Positions 15,525 to 25,005 are shown, numbered from the stretch's first letter. The stretch is 64,000 bases of DNA from Frateuria terrea (GCF_900115705.1 NZ_FOXL01000003.1:558001-622000), one strand, 5' to 3'. Program-made: numbers and translations. The notes: a model not told the origin generated them from the sequence alone.

Positions 15525-18500
15525 TCAACGCTCCTCGATCGCCGTCGGCAGGGCCGGGTGGTGCGCGGCACGCCTTGCCGCCGCACGCTCGCTCCAGCCG
15601 CGCACGATCACGTAGAACAGGGGGGTAAACAGCAAGCCGAAGAAGGTCACGCCCAGCATGCCGGAGAACACCGCCACGCCCATCGCATGGCGCATCTCCG
15701 CACCGGCGCCGTGCGAGGTCACCAGCGGCACCACGCCCATGATGAAAGCGAAGCTGGTCATCAGGATCGGACGCAGTCGCAGCCGCGCCGCTTCCAGCAC
15801 CGCCTGCCGGCGGTCCAGTCCTTCGTGGATCTGCGCCTCGCGCGCGAACTCCACGATCAGGATCGCGTTCTTGCAGGCCAGGCCCACGAGGACGATCAAA
15901 CCGATCTGGGTGAAGATGTTGTTGTCGCCGCCCGAGAGCCACACGCCGGCGATCGCCGACAGCAGCACCATCGGCACGATCAGGATCACCGCCAGCGGCA
16001 GGGTCAGGCTCTCGTACAGCGAGGCCAGCACCAGGAACACCAGCAGCACGCACAGCGGGAATACCAGCACCGCGGTGTTGCCGGCCAGGATCTGCTGGTA
16101 GGTGAGCTCGGTCCACTCGTAGCTCATGCCGTTGGGCAGGTTGGCCTTGGCCAGCTTCTCCATCGCCGCCTGCGCCTGGCCCGAGCTGTAGCCCGGCGCC
16201 GGGCCGCCGTTGATCTCGGCGGTCGGGTAGCCGTTGTAGTGCTGCACGCGGTCGGGACCCACGCCCTGGTGCACGCTGACGAACGAACCCAGCGGCACCG
16301 CCTCGCCGGCGGCATTGCGCGTCTTCAGGCGCAGGATGTCCTCCGGCTCGCGACGGAAGCCCGGCTCGGCCGACACGTTGACCTGGTAGGTGCGTCCGAA
16401 GCGGTTGAAGTCGTTGACATACAGCGAGCCCATGTAGGCCTGCATCGTCTGGTAGACGTCGGCCAGGTTCACGCCCTCGGCCTTGGCCTTTTCACGGTCC
16501 ACCTCCGCGTCGATCTGCGGCACGCTGACCTGGTAGCTGGAGAACAGCCCGGCCAGCGCCGGCGTCTTCTGGCTCTGCGCGATCAGGTTCTGGGTCTGCT
16601 TGAACAGCTCCTCGAAGCCCTGGTCGGAGCGGTCCTCGATCTGGATGCGGAAGCCGCCGATCGTGCCCAGGCCCATCACCGGTGGCGGTGGGAACACCGC
16701 GATGTAGGCGTCCTGGATCGCGGCGTACTTCTGGTTGAGCGCCCCGGCGATGGCACCAGCGGAGAGCGCCGAATCGGTGCGTTCCTCGAACGGCTTCAGC
16801 GTGACGAACACGATGCCGCTGTTGGGCGAATTGGTGAAGCCGTTGATCGACAGGCCCGGGAACGCCACCGCGCTTTCCACGCCCGGCTGCTTGAGCGCGA
16901 TCTCGCTCATGCGGCGGATCACATCCTCGGAGCGGTCGAGCGAGGCGGCGTCGGGCAGCTGCGCAAAGGACACCAGGTACTGCTTGTCCTGCGAGGGCAC
17001 GAAGCCGGTCGGCACGTGGATGAAGCCGAACACGCCCAGCGCCACCAGCGCACCGTAGATCACCAGCGCCGGCGCGCCCCTGCCCAGCACGCGGCGCACG
17101 CCGCCGACGTAGCGGTCGGCGCCACGCACGAACAATCGGTTGAACGGCCGGAACAGCCAGCCGAAGCCGCGGTCGAGCAGGATGCTGAAGCGGTCCTTCG
17201 GCGCGCCGTGCTCCTTCAAGAGCAACGCGGCGAGCGCCGGGCTCAGGGTCAGCGAGTTGAACGCCGAGATCACCGTGGAGATCGCGATGGTGAGCGCAAA
17301 CTGGCGATAGAACTCGCCGGTCAGGCCGCTGATGAAGGCCGCCGGGATGAACACCGCGCACAGCACCAGCGCGGTGGCGACGATCGGGCCGGTCACCTCG
17401 GTCATCGCACGACGGGTAGCTTCCTTCGGTTTCAATCCGTGTTCGATGTGGCGCTCGACGTTCTCCACCACCACGATCGCGTCGTCCACCACGATGCCGA
17501 TCGCCAGCACCAGGCCGAACAGGCTCAAGGCGTTGAGCGAGAAGCCGGCCAGATACATCACCGCGAAGGTGCCCACCAGCGAGACCGGCACCGCGACCAG
17601 CGGGATGATCGAGGCGCGCCAGGTCTGCAGGAACAGGATCACCACCAGCACGACCAGCGCGATTGCCTCGAACAGCGTGTGCACCACCGCCTCGATCGAG
17701 CCGCGCACGAACACGGTCGGGTCGTAGACGATCTTGTAGTCCACGCCCTGCGGGAAGTCGGCCTTCAGCTGCGCCATGGTGGCGCGCACTTCGTCGGAGA
17801 TCTGGATCGCGTTGGAGCCCGGCCGCGCGAAGATCGGCAGCGCCACCGCCGGCTTGTTGTTCAGCAGGCTGCGCAGCGCGTAGTTGTTCGAGCCCAGTTC
17901 CACGCGGGCCACGTCGCGCAGGTGGGTGACCGCGCCGTCCTTGGTCGTGCGCAGCACGATGTTGGCGAAATCGTCCTCGGTGACCAGGCGGCCGCGGGTG
18001 TTGATGTTGAGCTGGAAGGCCGCGCCGTTGGGCGCCGGCGGCGCATTGAGCGAGCCGGCCGCCACGTCCACGTTCTGCTCGCGGATCGCGTTGACCACGT
18101 CGCCGGTGGTGAGCCCGCGCATCGCGAGCTTCTCCGGGTCCAGCCACACGCGCATCGAGTACTCGCCGGCACCGAACAGCTGCACGTCGCCGACGCCATC
18201 CAGGCGCGCGAGCTGGTCCTTGATGTGCAGGCGCGCGTAGTTGGACAGGTACAGCATGTCGTAGCGCTGGTCAGGCGAGATCAGGTGCACGACCATGGTC
18301 AGGTCCGGCGAACTCTTCTGCGTGGTCACGCCCAGCCGCTGCACTTCCTCGGGCAACCGGGGCAGCGCCTGCGCCACGCGGTTCTGCACCTGCACCTGGG
18401 CGTTGTCCAGGTCGGTGCCGAGCGCGAAGGTCACCGTCAGCGTCATGGCGCCGTCGCTGGTCGCCTGCGAGGAGGTATAGAGCATCCCCTCGACGCCGTT

Positions 18501-18713
18501 GATCTGTTCTTCCAGCGGCGTGGCGACGGTGGCGGCGATCACCTTCGGGTTGGCGCCGGGGTAGTTCGCGCGCACGACCACGGTCGGCGGCACTACCTCG
18601 GGGTATTCGCCGATCGGCAGCCTGAACAGCGAGATGGCGCCGGCGATCACGATCAGCACCGACAGCACGCCGGCGAGGATCGGTCGTTCAACGAAATATT
18701 GGGCGAGTTTCAT
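15525..18713 (-). CDS. RND multidrug efflux permease (MexF-type, HAE1 family)
   Basis: 1062-residue inner-membrane proton-driven pump. It has the twelve-helix RND layout with two large periplasmic loops: TM1 at 10-28 (ILAGVLSVLIVIAGAISLF), the TM4 proton-relay segment GIVVDDAIVVVENVERH with the Asp pair, and the C-terminal repeat GLACKNAILIVEFAREAQ. The start MKLAQYFVERPILAGVLS matches the MexF/BpeF subgroup. It lies between the adaptor gene and the outer-membrane gene in one minus-strand operon. Likely substrates are amphipathic drugs; which ones cannot be read from sequence. Confidence 0.95.
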   Translation of the reverse strand: MKLAQYFVERPILAGVLSVLIVIAGAISLFRLPIGEYPEVVPPTVVVRANYPGANPKVIAATVATPLEEQINGVEGMLYTSSQATSDGAMTLTVTFALGTDLDNAQVQVQNRVAQALPRLPEEVQRLGVTTQKSSPDLTMVVHLISPDQRYDMLYLSNYARLHIKDQLARLDGVGDVQLFGAGEYSMRVWLDPEKLAMRGLTTGDVVNAIREQNVDVAAGSLNAPPAPNGAAFQLNINTRGRLVTEDDFANIVLRTTKDGAVTHLRDVARVELGSNNYALRSLLNNKPAVALPIFARPGSNAIQISDEVRATMAQLKADFPQGVDYKIVYDPTVFVRGSIEAVVHTLFEAIALVVLVVILFLQTWRASIIPLVAVPVSLVGTFAVMYLAGFSLNALSLFGLVLAIGIVVDDAIVVVENVERHIEHGLKPKEATRRAMTEVTGPIVATALVLCAVFIPAAFISGLTGEFYRQFALTIAISTVISAFNSLTLSPALAALLLKEHGAPKDRFSILLDRGFGWLFRPFNRLFVRGADRYVGGVRRVLGRGAPALVIYGALVALGVFGFIHVPTGFVPSQDKQYLVSFAQLPDAASLDRSEDVIRRMSEIALKQPGVESAVAFPGLSINGFTNSPNSGIVFVTLKPFEERTDSALSAGAIAGALNQKYAAIQDAYIAVFPPPPVMGLGTIGGFRIQIEDRSDQGFEELFKQTQNLIAQSQKTPALAGLFSSYQVSVPQIDAEVDREKAKAEGVNLADVYQTMQAYMGSLYVNDFNRFGRTYQVNVSAEPGFRREPEDILRLKTRNAAGEAVPLGSFVSVHQGVGPDRVQHYNGYPTAEINGGPAPGYSSGQAQAAMEKLAKANLPNGMSYEWTELTYQQILAGNTAVLVFPLCVLLVFLVLASLYESLTLPLAVILIVPMVLLSAIAGVWLSGGDNNIFTQIGLIVLVGLACKNAILIVEFAREAQIHEGLDRRQAVLEAARLRLRPILMTSFAFIMGVVPLVTSHGAGAEMRHAMGVAVFSGMLGVTFFGLLFTPLFYVIVRGWSERAAARRAAHHPALPTAIEER

Positions 18714-18769
18714 GCGGGTAATCCCTGATACGTCTTGTGGCCCCGGGCCCTTGGCGGGACGAGGGCTGC

Positions 18770-18797
18770 CGGCCCTCTCCCGCGGGCGGGAGGGGGA
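18770..18797. repeat. Dispersed CCCTCTCC-type repeat, copy 4
   Basis: CCCTCTCCCGCGGGCGGGAGGGGG within the 131-base gap between adaptor and permease genes of the RND operon. The stem could lower or tune expression of the distal genes. Confidence 0.65.
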
Positions 18798-18844
18798 ACC
18801 GTGTTTTCCCCTGTGGCGGCCCGTTCAGCGGCCGCGGGTGTCGG

Positions 18845-20035
18845 TCAGTTGCGGGCGACCCGGGTGGCGCCGCCGTTCGCCTGCACCAAGCGACGGTCGG
18901 CATCCAGGCTGCGGCTTTCCATCGCTACGCGCGTGGGGCTCACTTCCATGCCGGGGCGCACGTGCTGCAGGCCGTTGACCACCACCACGTCCTTGGCGGT
19001 GAGGCCGTCGGTGACCACGCGCAGCCCGTCGACCAGCGGTCCCAGGGTCACCTTGCGGTACGCGACCTTGTGGTCCGGCTCGAGCACGTAGACGAACTTG
19101 TTGCCCAGGTCCGTGCCGACCGCGCGCTCGTCGATCAGCGCGCGCGGCTGGCGGCTGGGCGTGCGCAGCTCGAGGCGCACGTACAGGCCCGGCGTGTAGC
19201 GGCCATCGGCGTTGTCGAATACCGCGCGCAGGCGCATCGTGCCGCTGTCGGCGTCCAGCTGGTTGTCGACGAAGTCGATGCGGCCGGCGTGCGGGTAGCC
19301 GTCCTCGTCGACCAGGCCCATGGCCACCTGCGGCGCGGTGCCGTGCTCGCGGCGCAGCTTGTCCAGCTTGAGGTAGGCATGCTCGTCGATGGTGAAGTAG
19401 GCATACACCGGATCGACGCTGACCACGCTGGTCAGCACGTCGGCGGGCGTGACCAGGTTGCCGGCGGTGATCCGTGCGTTGCTGACGCGGCCGTCGATCG
19501 GCGCGCGTACCTCGGTGAAGCCGCGATCGAGCTGCGCCGCGGTCAGCGCCGCGCCGGTGGCGGCCGCCTGTGCCTTGGCGCTGGCGGCCGCCGTGGCGAG
19601 GCGGTCGGCCTCCTGGGTGGAGATCGCGTGCTGCGCCAGAAGCTTCTTCGCGCGTTCGGCGTTCGACTCGGCCAGCTTCTGCTCGGCACGCGCCTGGTTG
19701 AGCGTGGCGGCGAGACGGTCGACCTCGGCCTGGTAGGGCCGCGGATCGATGGTGAACAGGAGCTCGCCCTTGCGCACCCGCGTGCCTTCCTTGAAATGCA
19801 CCGCGGTGACGTAGCCGCTCACGCGCGGATGGACTTCGACGGTGTCCACGGCCTGCAGGCGGCCGGTAAAGGCATCGGTATCGCTGACCGGGCGCACCAG
19901 CGTTTGCGCGACGGTGACCGCAGGCGGCGGCGCGGCGGCTTCCTGGGCGTGGCTTTCGCCGTGGCTGCCGAGCACCGCCCAGCTGCCGAGCGCCACCGCC
20001 GCGGTCAGGCTCAAGAGGATCCATCGCTTTTTCAT
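18845..20035 (-). CDS. RND efflux periplasmic adaptor (MexE-type)
   Basis: 396-residue membrane-fusion protein. Signal or anchor sequence at 5-30 (ILLSLTAAVALGSWAVLGSHG; no lipobox cysteine). Then a half lipoyl domain (EVHPRVSGYVTAVHFKEGTRVRKGE), a coiled-coil hairpin (about 100-165, Ala/Glu/Lys rich), the second lipoyl half (VRAPIDGRVSNARITAGNLV) and a beta-barrel/membrane-proximal domain. It links the MexF-type pump to the OprN-type channel. GGGAGCG precedes the ATG. It is first in the operon and divergent from the LysR gene. Confidence 0.94.
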   Translation of the reverse strand: MKKRWILLSLTAAVALGSWAVLGSHGESHAQEAAAPPPAVTVAQTLVRPVSDTDAFTGRLQAVDTVEVHPRVSGYVTAVHFKEGTRVRKGELLFTIDPRPYQAEVDRLAATLNQARAEQKLAESNAERAKKLLAQHAISTQEADRLATAAASAKAQAAATGAALTAAQLDRGFTEVRAPIDGRVSNARITAGNLVTPADVLTSVVSVDPVYAYFTIDEHAYLKLDKLRREHGTAPQVAMGLVDEDGYPHAGRIDFVDNQLDADSGTMRLRAVFDNADGRYTPGLYVRLELRTPSRQPRALIDERAVGTDLGNKFVYVLEPDHKVAYRKVTLGPLVDGLRVVTDGLTAKDVVVVNGLQHVRPGMEVSPTRVAMESRSLDADRRLVQANGGATRVARN

Positions 20036-20183
20036 GCTGCGCTCCCGGGTTTAAATTAGTGCACCGGTCGGTACAGAACCGGCGAAGGCCCGGGAGAATA
20101 GGTACACTTGCCGGTATAGAAAACCGCGATTTGGTGCAATGCAATAGTGACACCGGGTCACGAATCACCCTGGAGTGGGCTCG
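20036..20183. promoter_or_regulatory. Divergent control region between RND operon and LysR gene
   Basis: 148 bases. It contains the inverted repeat CCGGT-N9-ACCGG (20064-20082) close to the adaptor start and a second element GGTACACTTGCCGGTATAG (20101-20119). Either could be the LysR-family operator. I could not find an unambiguous T-N11-A box, so the exact site is uncertain. Confidence 0.45.
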
Positions 20184-21149
20184 ATGGAAGACTTCGCAGC
20201 AATTTCAGCCTTCGTCCGCGTGGTCGAGGCCAAGAGCTTCGCCGCCGCGGCCGCGCAACTGAACATGACCCCGTCGGGTGTGAGCCGCGCCGTGTCACGG
20301 CTGGAGGAGCGCCTCGGCGCGCGTCTGCTGTTCCGTTCCACCCGGTCATTGCGACTGACCGATGACGGCGCGGTCTTCCATGCCCGCTGCAAGGACATCC
20401 TGGCCGATCTGGCCGAAGCCACCGAGGCGCTGGGCTACGCCAACCGCAAGCCGATTGGCAGGCTGCGCGTGGGCCTTTCGCTGGCCGTGGGGCGCGCCGC
20501 GGTGATCCCGCGGCTGAGCGAATTCGAGCAGCGCTATCCCGACATCCGGCTGGAATTGTCGATGAGCGACGTACCGACGGACTTGAACGGCGAAGGCATC
20601 GATTGCGCGATCCGCGTGGGCGAGCTGGAGGACTCCAGCCTGATCGCGCGCAAGATCGGCTACCTGCGCAACGTGGTGTGCGCCTCGCCCGAGTACCTCG
20701 CCCGCCACGGCGCGCCACGGACGATCGAGGACCTCAGGCAGCACCGCTGCATCAACTACGTCTATCCCAACGGCCGCCCGCGGCAATGGATGTTCGACGG
20801 GGCCAACGGCCCCATCGCCGTGGACGTCGAAGGCCACCTGCTGATCAATGACGCCGAGTCGGTGATCCAGGCCGTCGCCGCGGGCCTGGGCATCACCCAG
20901 GCGCCGCACATGATGGTCGCCTGCATGCTCGACCTGGGCAAACTCGAGCTGGTCATGACCGACACCCGCTCCACCGGCAAGCCGGTGTGGATCGTCTACC
21001 CGCAGAAGAAGCACCTCTCGGCACGCGTGCAGGCCTTCATCGAATGGGTGCGCGAGCTGTTCGAGCGGACCAACGAGCCGCAGTTCCGGATGCCCGCGCG
21101 GGCGATGCCAGCCAAGACCGCGGCCGGCGCGTCCGCGGCGGTGACCTGA
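20184..21149 (+). CDS. LysR-family regulator of the RND efflux operon
   Basis: 321 residues. N-terminal winged helix-turn-helix (AAISAFVRVVEAKSFAAAAA, then TPSGVSRAVSRLEERLGARL), linker helix, and the periplasmic-binding-like effector domain with GRLRVGLS, YPDIRLELSMSD and GIDCAIRVGEL. Sequence features (DDGAVFHARCKDIL) place it in the DmlR/CrgA-like group. Start at ATG 20184 with CTGGAG before it; an in-frame GTG nine bases upstream is less likely. It is divergent from the adaptor gene, the usual arrangement for MexT/BpeT-type control of MexEF-OprN pumps. Confidence 0.93.
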   Translation: MEDFAAISAFVRVVEAKSFAAAAAQLNMTPSGVSRAVSRLEERLGARLLFRSTRSLRLTDDGAVFHARCKDILADLAEATEALGYANRKPIGRLRVGLSLAVGRAAVIPRLSEFEQRYPDIRLELSMSDVPTDLNGEGIDCAIRVGELEDSSLIARKIGYLRNVVCASPEYLARHGAPRTIEDLRQHRCINYVYPNGRPRQWMFDGANGPIAVDVEGHLLINDAESVIQAVAAGLGITQAPHMMVACMLDLGKLELVMTDTRSTGKPVWIVYPQKKHLSARVQAFIEWVRELFERTNEPQFRMPARAMPAKTAAGASAAVT

Positions 21150-21229
21150 GCCAGGCCGTCGCCGCCCTGATAGACCGCCGTGTCCCCGTGTAGCCTGCTG
21201 CCGGCACGAGTCCCCGGGAGGGCGTAAGG

Positions 21230-21994
21230 ATGAAGGCTTGGGTAGCCATGGTGGGTATTGCGGGTGCCGCGCTGGCGGTATCCGGATGGAGCGCTGCGCG
21301 GGCAGCCGCGCCGCCGGCAGGCGGCCAGCAGGTAGCGCGCGAGTACCACGCCGAAGTCGCGCTGGATATCGATGCGCACGGACAGGTGACGGCCGTGCAG
21401 CTGCCCGCGGACCTTCCGCCGGTGCTCGCCGGGCCGGCACGTGAGGCGATCGGCCACTGGCGCTTCGAACCACCGGTGCGTGGCGGTCACGCGGTCACGG
21501 CGCGCACCTGGGCGCAGGTCAGGCTGCAGCTACTGCGGCAGTCCGATGGCAACTATGGCTTGCGTGCAGTCTACGGTTCGAACGGTCCCGGACTGACCTT
21601 CGCACGGCGGCCCGACTATCCCCGTAACGAAATCCGCCAGCGGGGGCAAGGTAGGCTGGTAATGGAAGCGACCGTGCAACCGGATGGCACGCTGACCGAC
21701 GTCCACATGGCCAGCTACCGCTTCAACCATCCGGACCCGGGGGCGTTCCGCACATCCGCCGAGACGGTCATGCGATACGCCCACGCGCAGCCGGAGCTGG
21801 TCGACGGTAAACCCGTGGCGACACGCATCCAGGTAGCGTTCGTGTGGGCGCTGCAAAGCATCACCCGCGGCGAAGCGCTCTCCAGGCAAGTGTCGAAGGA
21901 GACCACTCCCGGGATCGATTCCGGCTCCCGCCCTATCGGCGAGGTCGTCGCCCTGGACAGCCCGGTCCGGTTGATCAGGGATCCCCAAGGGTAG
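21230..21994 (+). CDS. Exported protein with two TonB_C-like domains
   Basis: 254 residues. Signal peptide at about 1-26 (VAMVGIAGAALAVSGWSAARA). Two segments resemble the TonB C-terminal fold: EVALDIDAHGQVTAVQLPAD...AIGHWRFEPPV (about 42-88) and RLVMEATVQPDGTLTDVHMA...RIQVAFVW (about 142-207). There is no proline-rich spacer and no retained anchor, so it is not a classical energy transducer; it may be a periplasmic scaffold or binding protein. TAAGGA is at the start. It stands alone, followed by convergent uppP 16 bases on. Confidence 0.68.
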   Translation: MKAWVAMVGIAGAALAVSGWSAARAAAPPAGGQQVAREYHAEVALDIDAHGQVTAVQLPADLPPVLAGPAREAIGHWRFEPPVRGGHAVTARTWAQVRLQLLRQSDGNYGLRAVYGSNGPGLTFARRPDYPRNEIRQRGQGRLVMEATVQPDGTLTDVHMASYRFNHPDPGAFRTSAETVMRYAHAQPELVDGKPVATRIQVAFVWALQSITRGEALSRQVSKETTPGIDSGSRPIGEVVALDSPVRLIRDPQG

Positions 21995-22010
21995 GCTTGC
22001 CGGCCGAATC

Positions 22011-22808
22011 TCAACCGCCGGTTGGCAACCAGAGCAGCAAGGCAATGCCCAGTGCGATGCGATAGATCGCAAAGGATGTGAAGCGGTGCGTGCGTATGTA
22101 GCCGAGCAGCCACTTGACCGCGGCGAAGGCGACGACCGCCGAAACGACGAAGCCCACGATCAGCGCGCTCCAGTCCTCGTGCGCCGCACCGCCGTTCTTG
22201 AGGACCTTGAGCAGTTCATAGCCGGTCGCTGCGTACATGGTCGGGATGCCGACCAGGAAGGCGAACTCGGTAGCCGCGGCGCGGTTGCTGGTGCCGGCCA
22301 GCAACGCGGCGAAGATGGTGGCGGCCGAGCGCGAGGTGCCCGGGAAGATGCCGGCAAGCATCTGCGCGATGCCGACCAGCACGGCCACCGTCCAGGTCAC
22401 CTCGCGGCGATCGGGCTGGCGTGCGGCCACCGCCTCGGCGCCGAGCATCCAGAAACCGCCGATGACCAGCGCCCAGGCGATCGGCGTCACCGTGTCGGGC
22501 AGCTTGAAGTTGAGCTTTACCGCGATGAAGCCGAGCACCGCCGTGATCAGGAACGCCACCGCCAGCTTGGCCAGGTAGTCGCGGTTGGCCTGGTCGCGCC
22601 ACTGCGTCAGCAGCTGCCACAGGCGCCGCCAGTAGATCAGCGTCACGGCCAGGATCGCGCCAGCCTGGATGCCGACGTTGAACAGATCCGAGCGCATACC
22701 CAGGCCCAGCTTCTCGGCGATCAGCAGATGGCCGGTCGAGGAGATCGGCAGAAACTCGGTGATGCCCTCAATGATGCCGAGCAGGATGACGCGGATCAGG
22801 TCGCTCAC
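22011..22808 (-). CDS. uppP: Undecaprenyl-diphosphatase UppP (BacA)
   Basis: 265-residue polytopic inner-membrane enzyme that recycles undecaprenyl diphosphate to the monophosphate carrier for peptidoglycan and other envelope polymers. Both family signatures are present: EGITEFLPISSTGHL near the N-terminus and IFPGTSRSAAT in the second half. About eight membrane segments. I start at the GTG at 22808, eleven codons inside the open frame, because GGAGAG lies seven bases before it and it gives the family-typical N-terminus. Loss of this activity raises bacitracin sensitivity in other bacteria. Confidence 0.95.
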   Translation of the reverse strand: MSDLIRVILLGIIEGITEFLPISSTGHLLIAEKLGLGMRSDLFNVGIQAGAILAVTLIYWRRLWQLLTQWRDQANRDYLAKLAVAFLITAVLGFIAVKLNFKLPDTVTPIAWALVIGGFWMLGAEAVAARQPDRREVTWTVAVLVGIAQMLAGIFPGTSRSAATIFAALLAGTSNRAAATEFAFLVGIPTMYAATGYELLKVLKNGGAAHEDWSALIVGFVVSAVVAFAAVKWLLGYIRTHRFTSFAIYRIALGIALLLWLPTGG

Positions 22809-22880
22809 GAAGGGCTCTCCGGCTATGCGTAAAAGCGGCATAGCTTACGGGGAAGCGGGCAGGGCGGCGTGAGCATGCAT

Positions 22881-22918
22881 TGCGCCGAAATGGTGCACGG
22901 CTGAACGAAATTGGTGCA
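22881..22918 (+). promoter_or_regulatory. Two tandem NtrC binding sites upstream of glnA
   Basis: TGCGCCGAAATGGTGCA (22881-22897) and TGAACGAAATTGGTGCA (22902-22918) both match the NtrC consensus TGCACC-N5-GGTGCA, the first with one mismatch. They are 21 bases apart, two helical turns, as at enterobacterial glnAp2, and lie about 130-150 bases before the predicted start point. Confidence 0.85.
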
Positions 22919-23013
22919 AACGGCCGCTCGCGGAAAGCGTTCAAGACCGCCCCAACCGCGCTCTGCCGCGTTCTGGCGGTCGCGCACGCGGACGCTGCGG
23001 GTCAGGAGGCTGC

Positions 23014-23029
23014 TGGCACGCGCATTGCA
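23014..23029 (+). promoter_or_regulatory. Sigma-54 promoter of glnA
   Basis: TGGCACGCGCATTGCA fits the consensus TGGCACR-N4-TTGCW exactly, with GG (-24) at 23015-23016 and GC (-12) at 23027-23028. Transcription would begin near 23040, about 30 bases before the glnA start codon. Together with the NtrC sites this predicts induction under nitrogen limitation by NtrB/NtrC encoded at 36.6-39.1 kb. Confidence 0.9.
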
Positions 23030-23069
23030 ACAACGCCCGCATCCCTTTCATCGCTTCGAGGCCTCGCCC

Positions 23070-24479
23070 ATGACCGCCCAGAAAGTGCTCGACCTGATCG
23101 CCGAACACGACGTCGAATTCGTCGACCTGCGCTTCGCCGACATGCTCGGCAAACACCACCACGTCACCTTCCCCGCGCACGCCATCGACGAGGGCACGTT
23201 CGAGGACGGCAAGATGTTCGACGGCTCCTCGATCCCGGGCTGGAAGGGCATCAACGAGTCGGACATGGTGCTGTTGCCCGATCCGGACACCGCACACCTG
23301 GATCCGTTCTCGCAGCACAAGCAGCTGATCCTGCACTGCGACGTGCTCGAGCCCTCGACCATGCAGGCCTACGGCCGCGACCCGCGCTCGATCGCCAAGC
23401 GCGGCGAGGCGTTCCTGAAGTCCACCGGCATCGCCGATACCGCCTTCTTCGGACCGGAGCCGGAGTTCTTCATCTTCGACTCGGTGCGCTGGCAGAACGA
23501 CATGGGCCGGGTGTTCTACGAGATCGGCTCTGACGAGGCGGCCTGGTCCTCGCGCTACAAGTACGACGGCGACAACACCGGCCACCGCCCGGGCGTGAAG
23601 GGCGGCTATTTCCCGGTTTCGCCGGTCGACTCGCTGGGCGACCTGCGCGCGGACATGTGCAAGGTGCTCGAGTCGCTCGGCCAGGTGGTCGAGGTGCATC
23701 ACCACGAGGTGGCCAACGCGGGCCAGTGCGAGATCGGCGTCAAGTTCAACACGCTGGTGAAGAAGGCCGACGAGCTGATGACGATGAAGTACGTCATCAA
23801 GAACGTGGCGCACCAGAACGGCAAGACCGTGACCTTCATGCCCAAGCCGATCGTCGGCGACAACGGCTCGGGCATGCACGTGCACCAGTCGCTGGCCAAG
23901 GACGGGCAGAACCTGTTCGCCGGTGAGCTCTATGGCGGCCTGTCGCAGATTGCGCTGTGGTACATCGGCGGCATCTTCAAGCACGCCAAGGCGATCAACG
24001 CCTTCGCCAATTCCACCACCAACAGCTACAAGCGCCTGGTGCCGGGCTTCGAGGCGCCGGTGATGCTGGCCTACTCGGCGCGCAACCGCTCGGCGAGCTG
24101 CCGCATCCCGTACGTGTCCAGCCCGAAGGGCCGCCGCATCGAGGTGCGCTTCCCCGATCCGATGAACTCCGGCTACCTGGTCTTCACCGCGCTGATGATG
24201 GCCGGCCTGGACGGCATCATCAACAAGATCGACCCGGGTGCGCCGGCCGACAAGGACCTCTACGACCTGCCGCCGGAAGAAGAGAAGAACATCCCGCAGG
24301 TATGCGCGAGCCTGGACGAGGCGCTCAACGCGCTGGACAAGGATCGCGAGTTCCTCAAGGCCGGCGGCGTGTTCACCGACGACTTCATCGATGCCTACAT
24401 CGAGCTGAAGATGAAGGAGGTCACCGCCTACCGTGCCAGCACGCATCCGCTGGAGTTCCAGATGTACTACGCGATCTGA
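23070..24479 (+). CDS. glnA: Glutamine synthetase type I
   Basis: 469 residues, the same length as E. coli GlnA. It makes glutamine from glutamate, ammonia and ATP in a cytoplasmic dodecamer. Signatures: [17 protein letters not shown] (N-terminal beta-grasp), [31 protein letters not shown] (metal ligands), [10 protein letters not shown] (ATP/glutamate site), and [15 protein letters not shown], whose tyrosine is the adenylylation site in GSI-beta enzymes. Start at the ATG of [17 protein letters not shown], the family N-terminus; the open frame upstream overlaps the sigma-54 promoter and is not translated. A strong terminator follows. Confidence 0.98.
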   Translation: MTAQKVLDLIAEHDVEFVDLRFADMLGKHHHVTFPAHAIDEGTFEDGKMFDGSSIPGWKGINESDMVLLPDPDTAHLDPFSQHKQLILHCDVLEPSTMQAYGRDPRSIAKRGEAFLKSTGIADTAFFGPEPEFFIFDSVRWQNDMGRVFYEIGSDEAAWSSRYKYDGDNTGHRPGVKGGYFPVSPVDSLGDLRADMCKVLESLGQVVEVHHHEVANAGQCEIGVKFNTLVKKADELMTMKYVIKNVAHQNGKTVTFMPKPIVGDNGSGMHVHQSLAKDGQNLFAGELYGGLSQIALWYIGGIFKHAKAINAFANSTTNSYKRLVPGFEAPVMLAYSARNRSASCRIPYVSSPKGRRIEVRFPDPMNSGYLVFTALMMAGLDGIINKIDPGAPADKDLYDLPPEEEKNIPQVCASLDEALNALDKDREFLKAGGVFTDDFIDAYIELKMKEVTAYRASTHPLEFQMYYAI

Positions 24480-24511
24480 GCACCCGAACCGCCTTCCCCG
24501 GCTAACCGGGA

Positions 24512-24560
24512 AGCCCTGCTGGAACCCTGGTCGACAGGGCGAAACCAGCAGGGCTTTTTC
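24512..24560 (+). terminator. Rho-independent terminator of glnA
   Basis: Perfect 11-base arms AGCCCTGCTGG (24512-24522) and CCAGCAGGGCT (24545-24555) followed directly by a T-run (TTTTTC). It lies 33 bases after the glnA stop. Confidence 0.93.
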
Positions 24561-24891
24561 TTTGGCGAGAGCGGGCCTGCGGTTCCCCCGAGGGTTCTTC
24601 GCTCGCGCGCGTCGCCCCCGGTCCGGCGTTCACCCAACGGCTACGCTGGCCGACTCCCGTCCAGCCCGATCAGCACACCTGCGGGGCCTCGCGGGCAGGC
24701 CCTGTTTATAGGACGGCGGTCACACACCCGCCACCGGCCTCGTTACCTATCACCTTGCCTTCACGTCGGCCGCCTTTTAGTCGGACGCTCCGGCGCAGGT
24801 CACGCGGACAGGCGGTCCGTGGCTTCAGCTCCTTCGCCGGAGGCACCCCGGAAGACATCACGGCATTCGAACATCTATCTGCACTTCAAAT

Positions 24892-24905
24892 TTGGATCGA
24901 TCCAA
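24892..24905. promoter_or_regulatory. LacI-type operator palindrome upstream of the receptor
   Basis: TTGGATCGATCCAA is a perfect 14-base palindrome with a central CG, the form recognised by LacI/GalR-family sugar regulators. It lies in an AT-richer patch about 190 bases before the receptor start. No LacI-type gene is present in the window, so the regulator would be encoded elsewhere. Confidence 0.5.
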
Positions 24906-24964
24906 TCTTCCAGGAGGCGACAGCCGCGCAAACGCACACGATCAGCGAGGGGATCACCGCGCAC

Positions 24965-25005
24965 TTCCTGCCCGCATCGGGCAACGCCACCGGCGAGGGC
25001 AGGAA
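24965..25005 (+). promoter_or_regulatory. Leader hairpin before the receptor gene
   Basis: Perfect 9-base arms TTCCTGCCC (24965-24973) and GGGCAGGAA (24997-25005) around a 23-base loop, about 90 bases before the receptor start codon. No T-run follows. It could shape mRNA stability or post-transcriptional control of the receptor. Confidence 0.4.

Noticed and set aside
15408-18728. An 1106-codon plus-strand open frame opposite the RND permease
   Set aside because: Composition is His/Arg/Gln-rich low-complexity shadow sequence; the permease on the other strand is unmistakable.
20131-20140. TTGGTGCAAT between the RND adaptor and LysR genes as an NtrC half site
   Set aside because: Only one half is present, with no partner and no sigma-54 promoter nearby.
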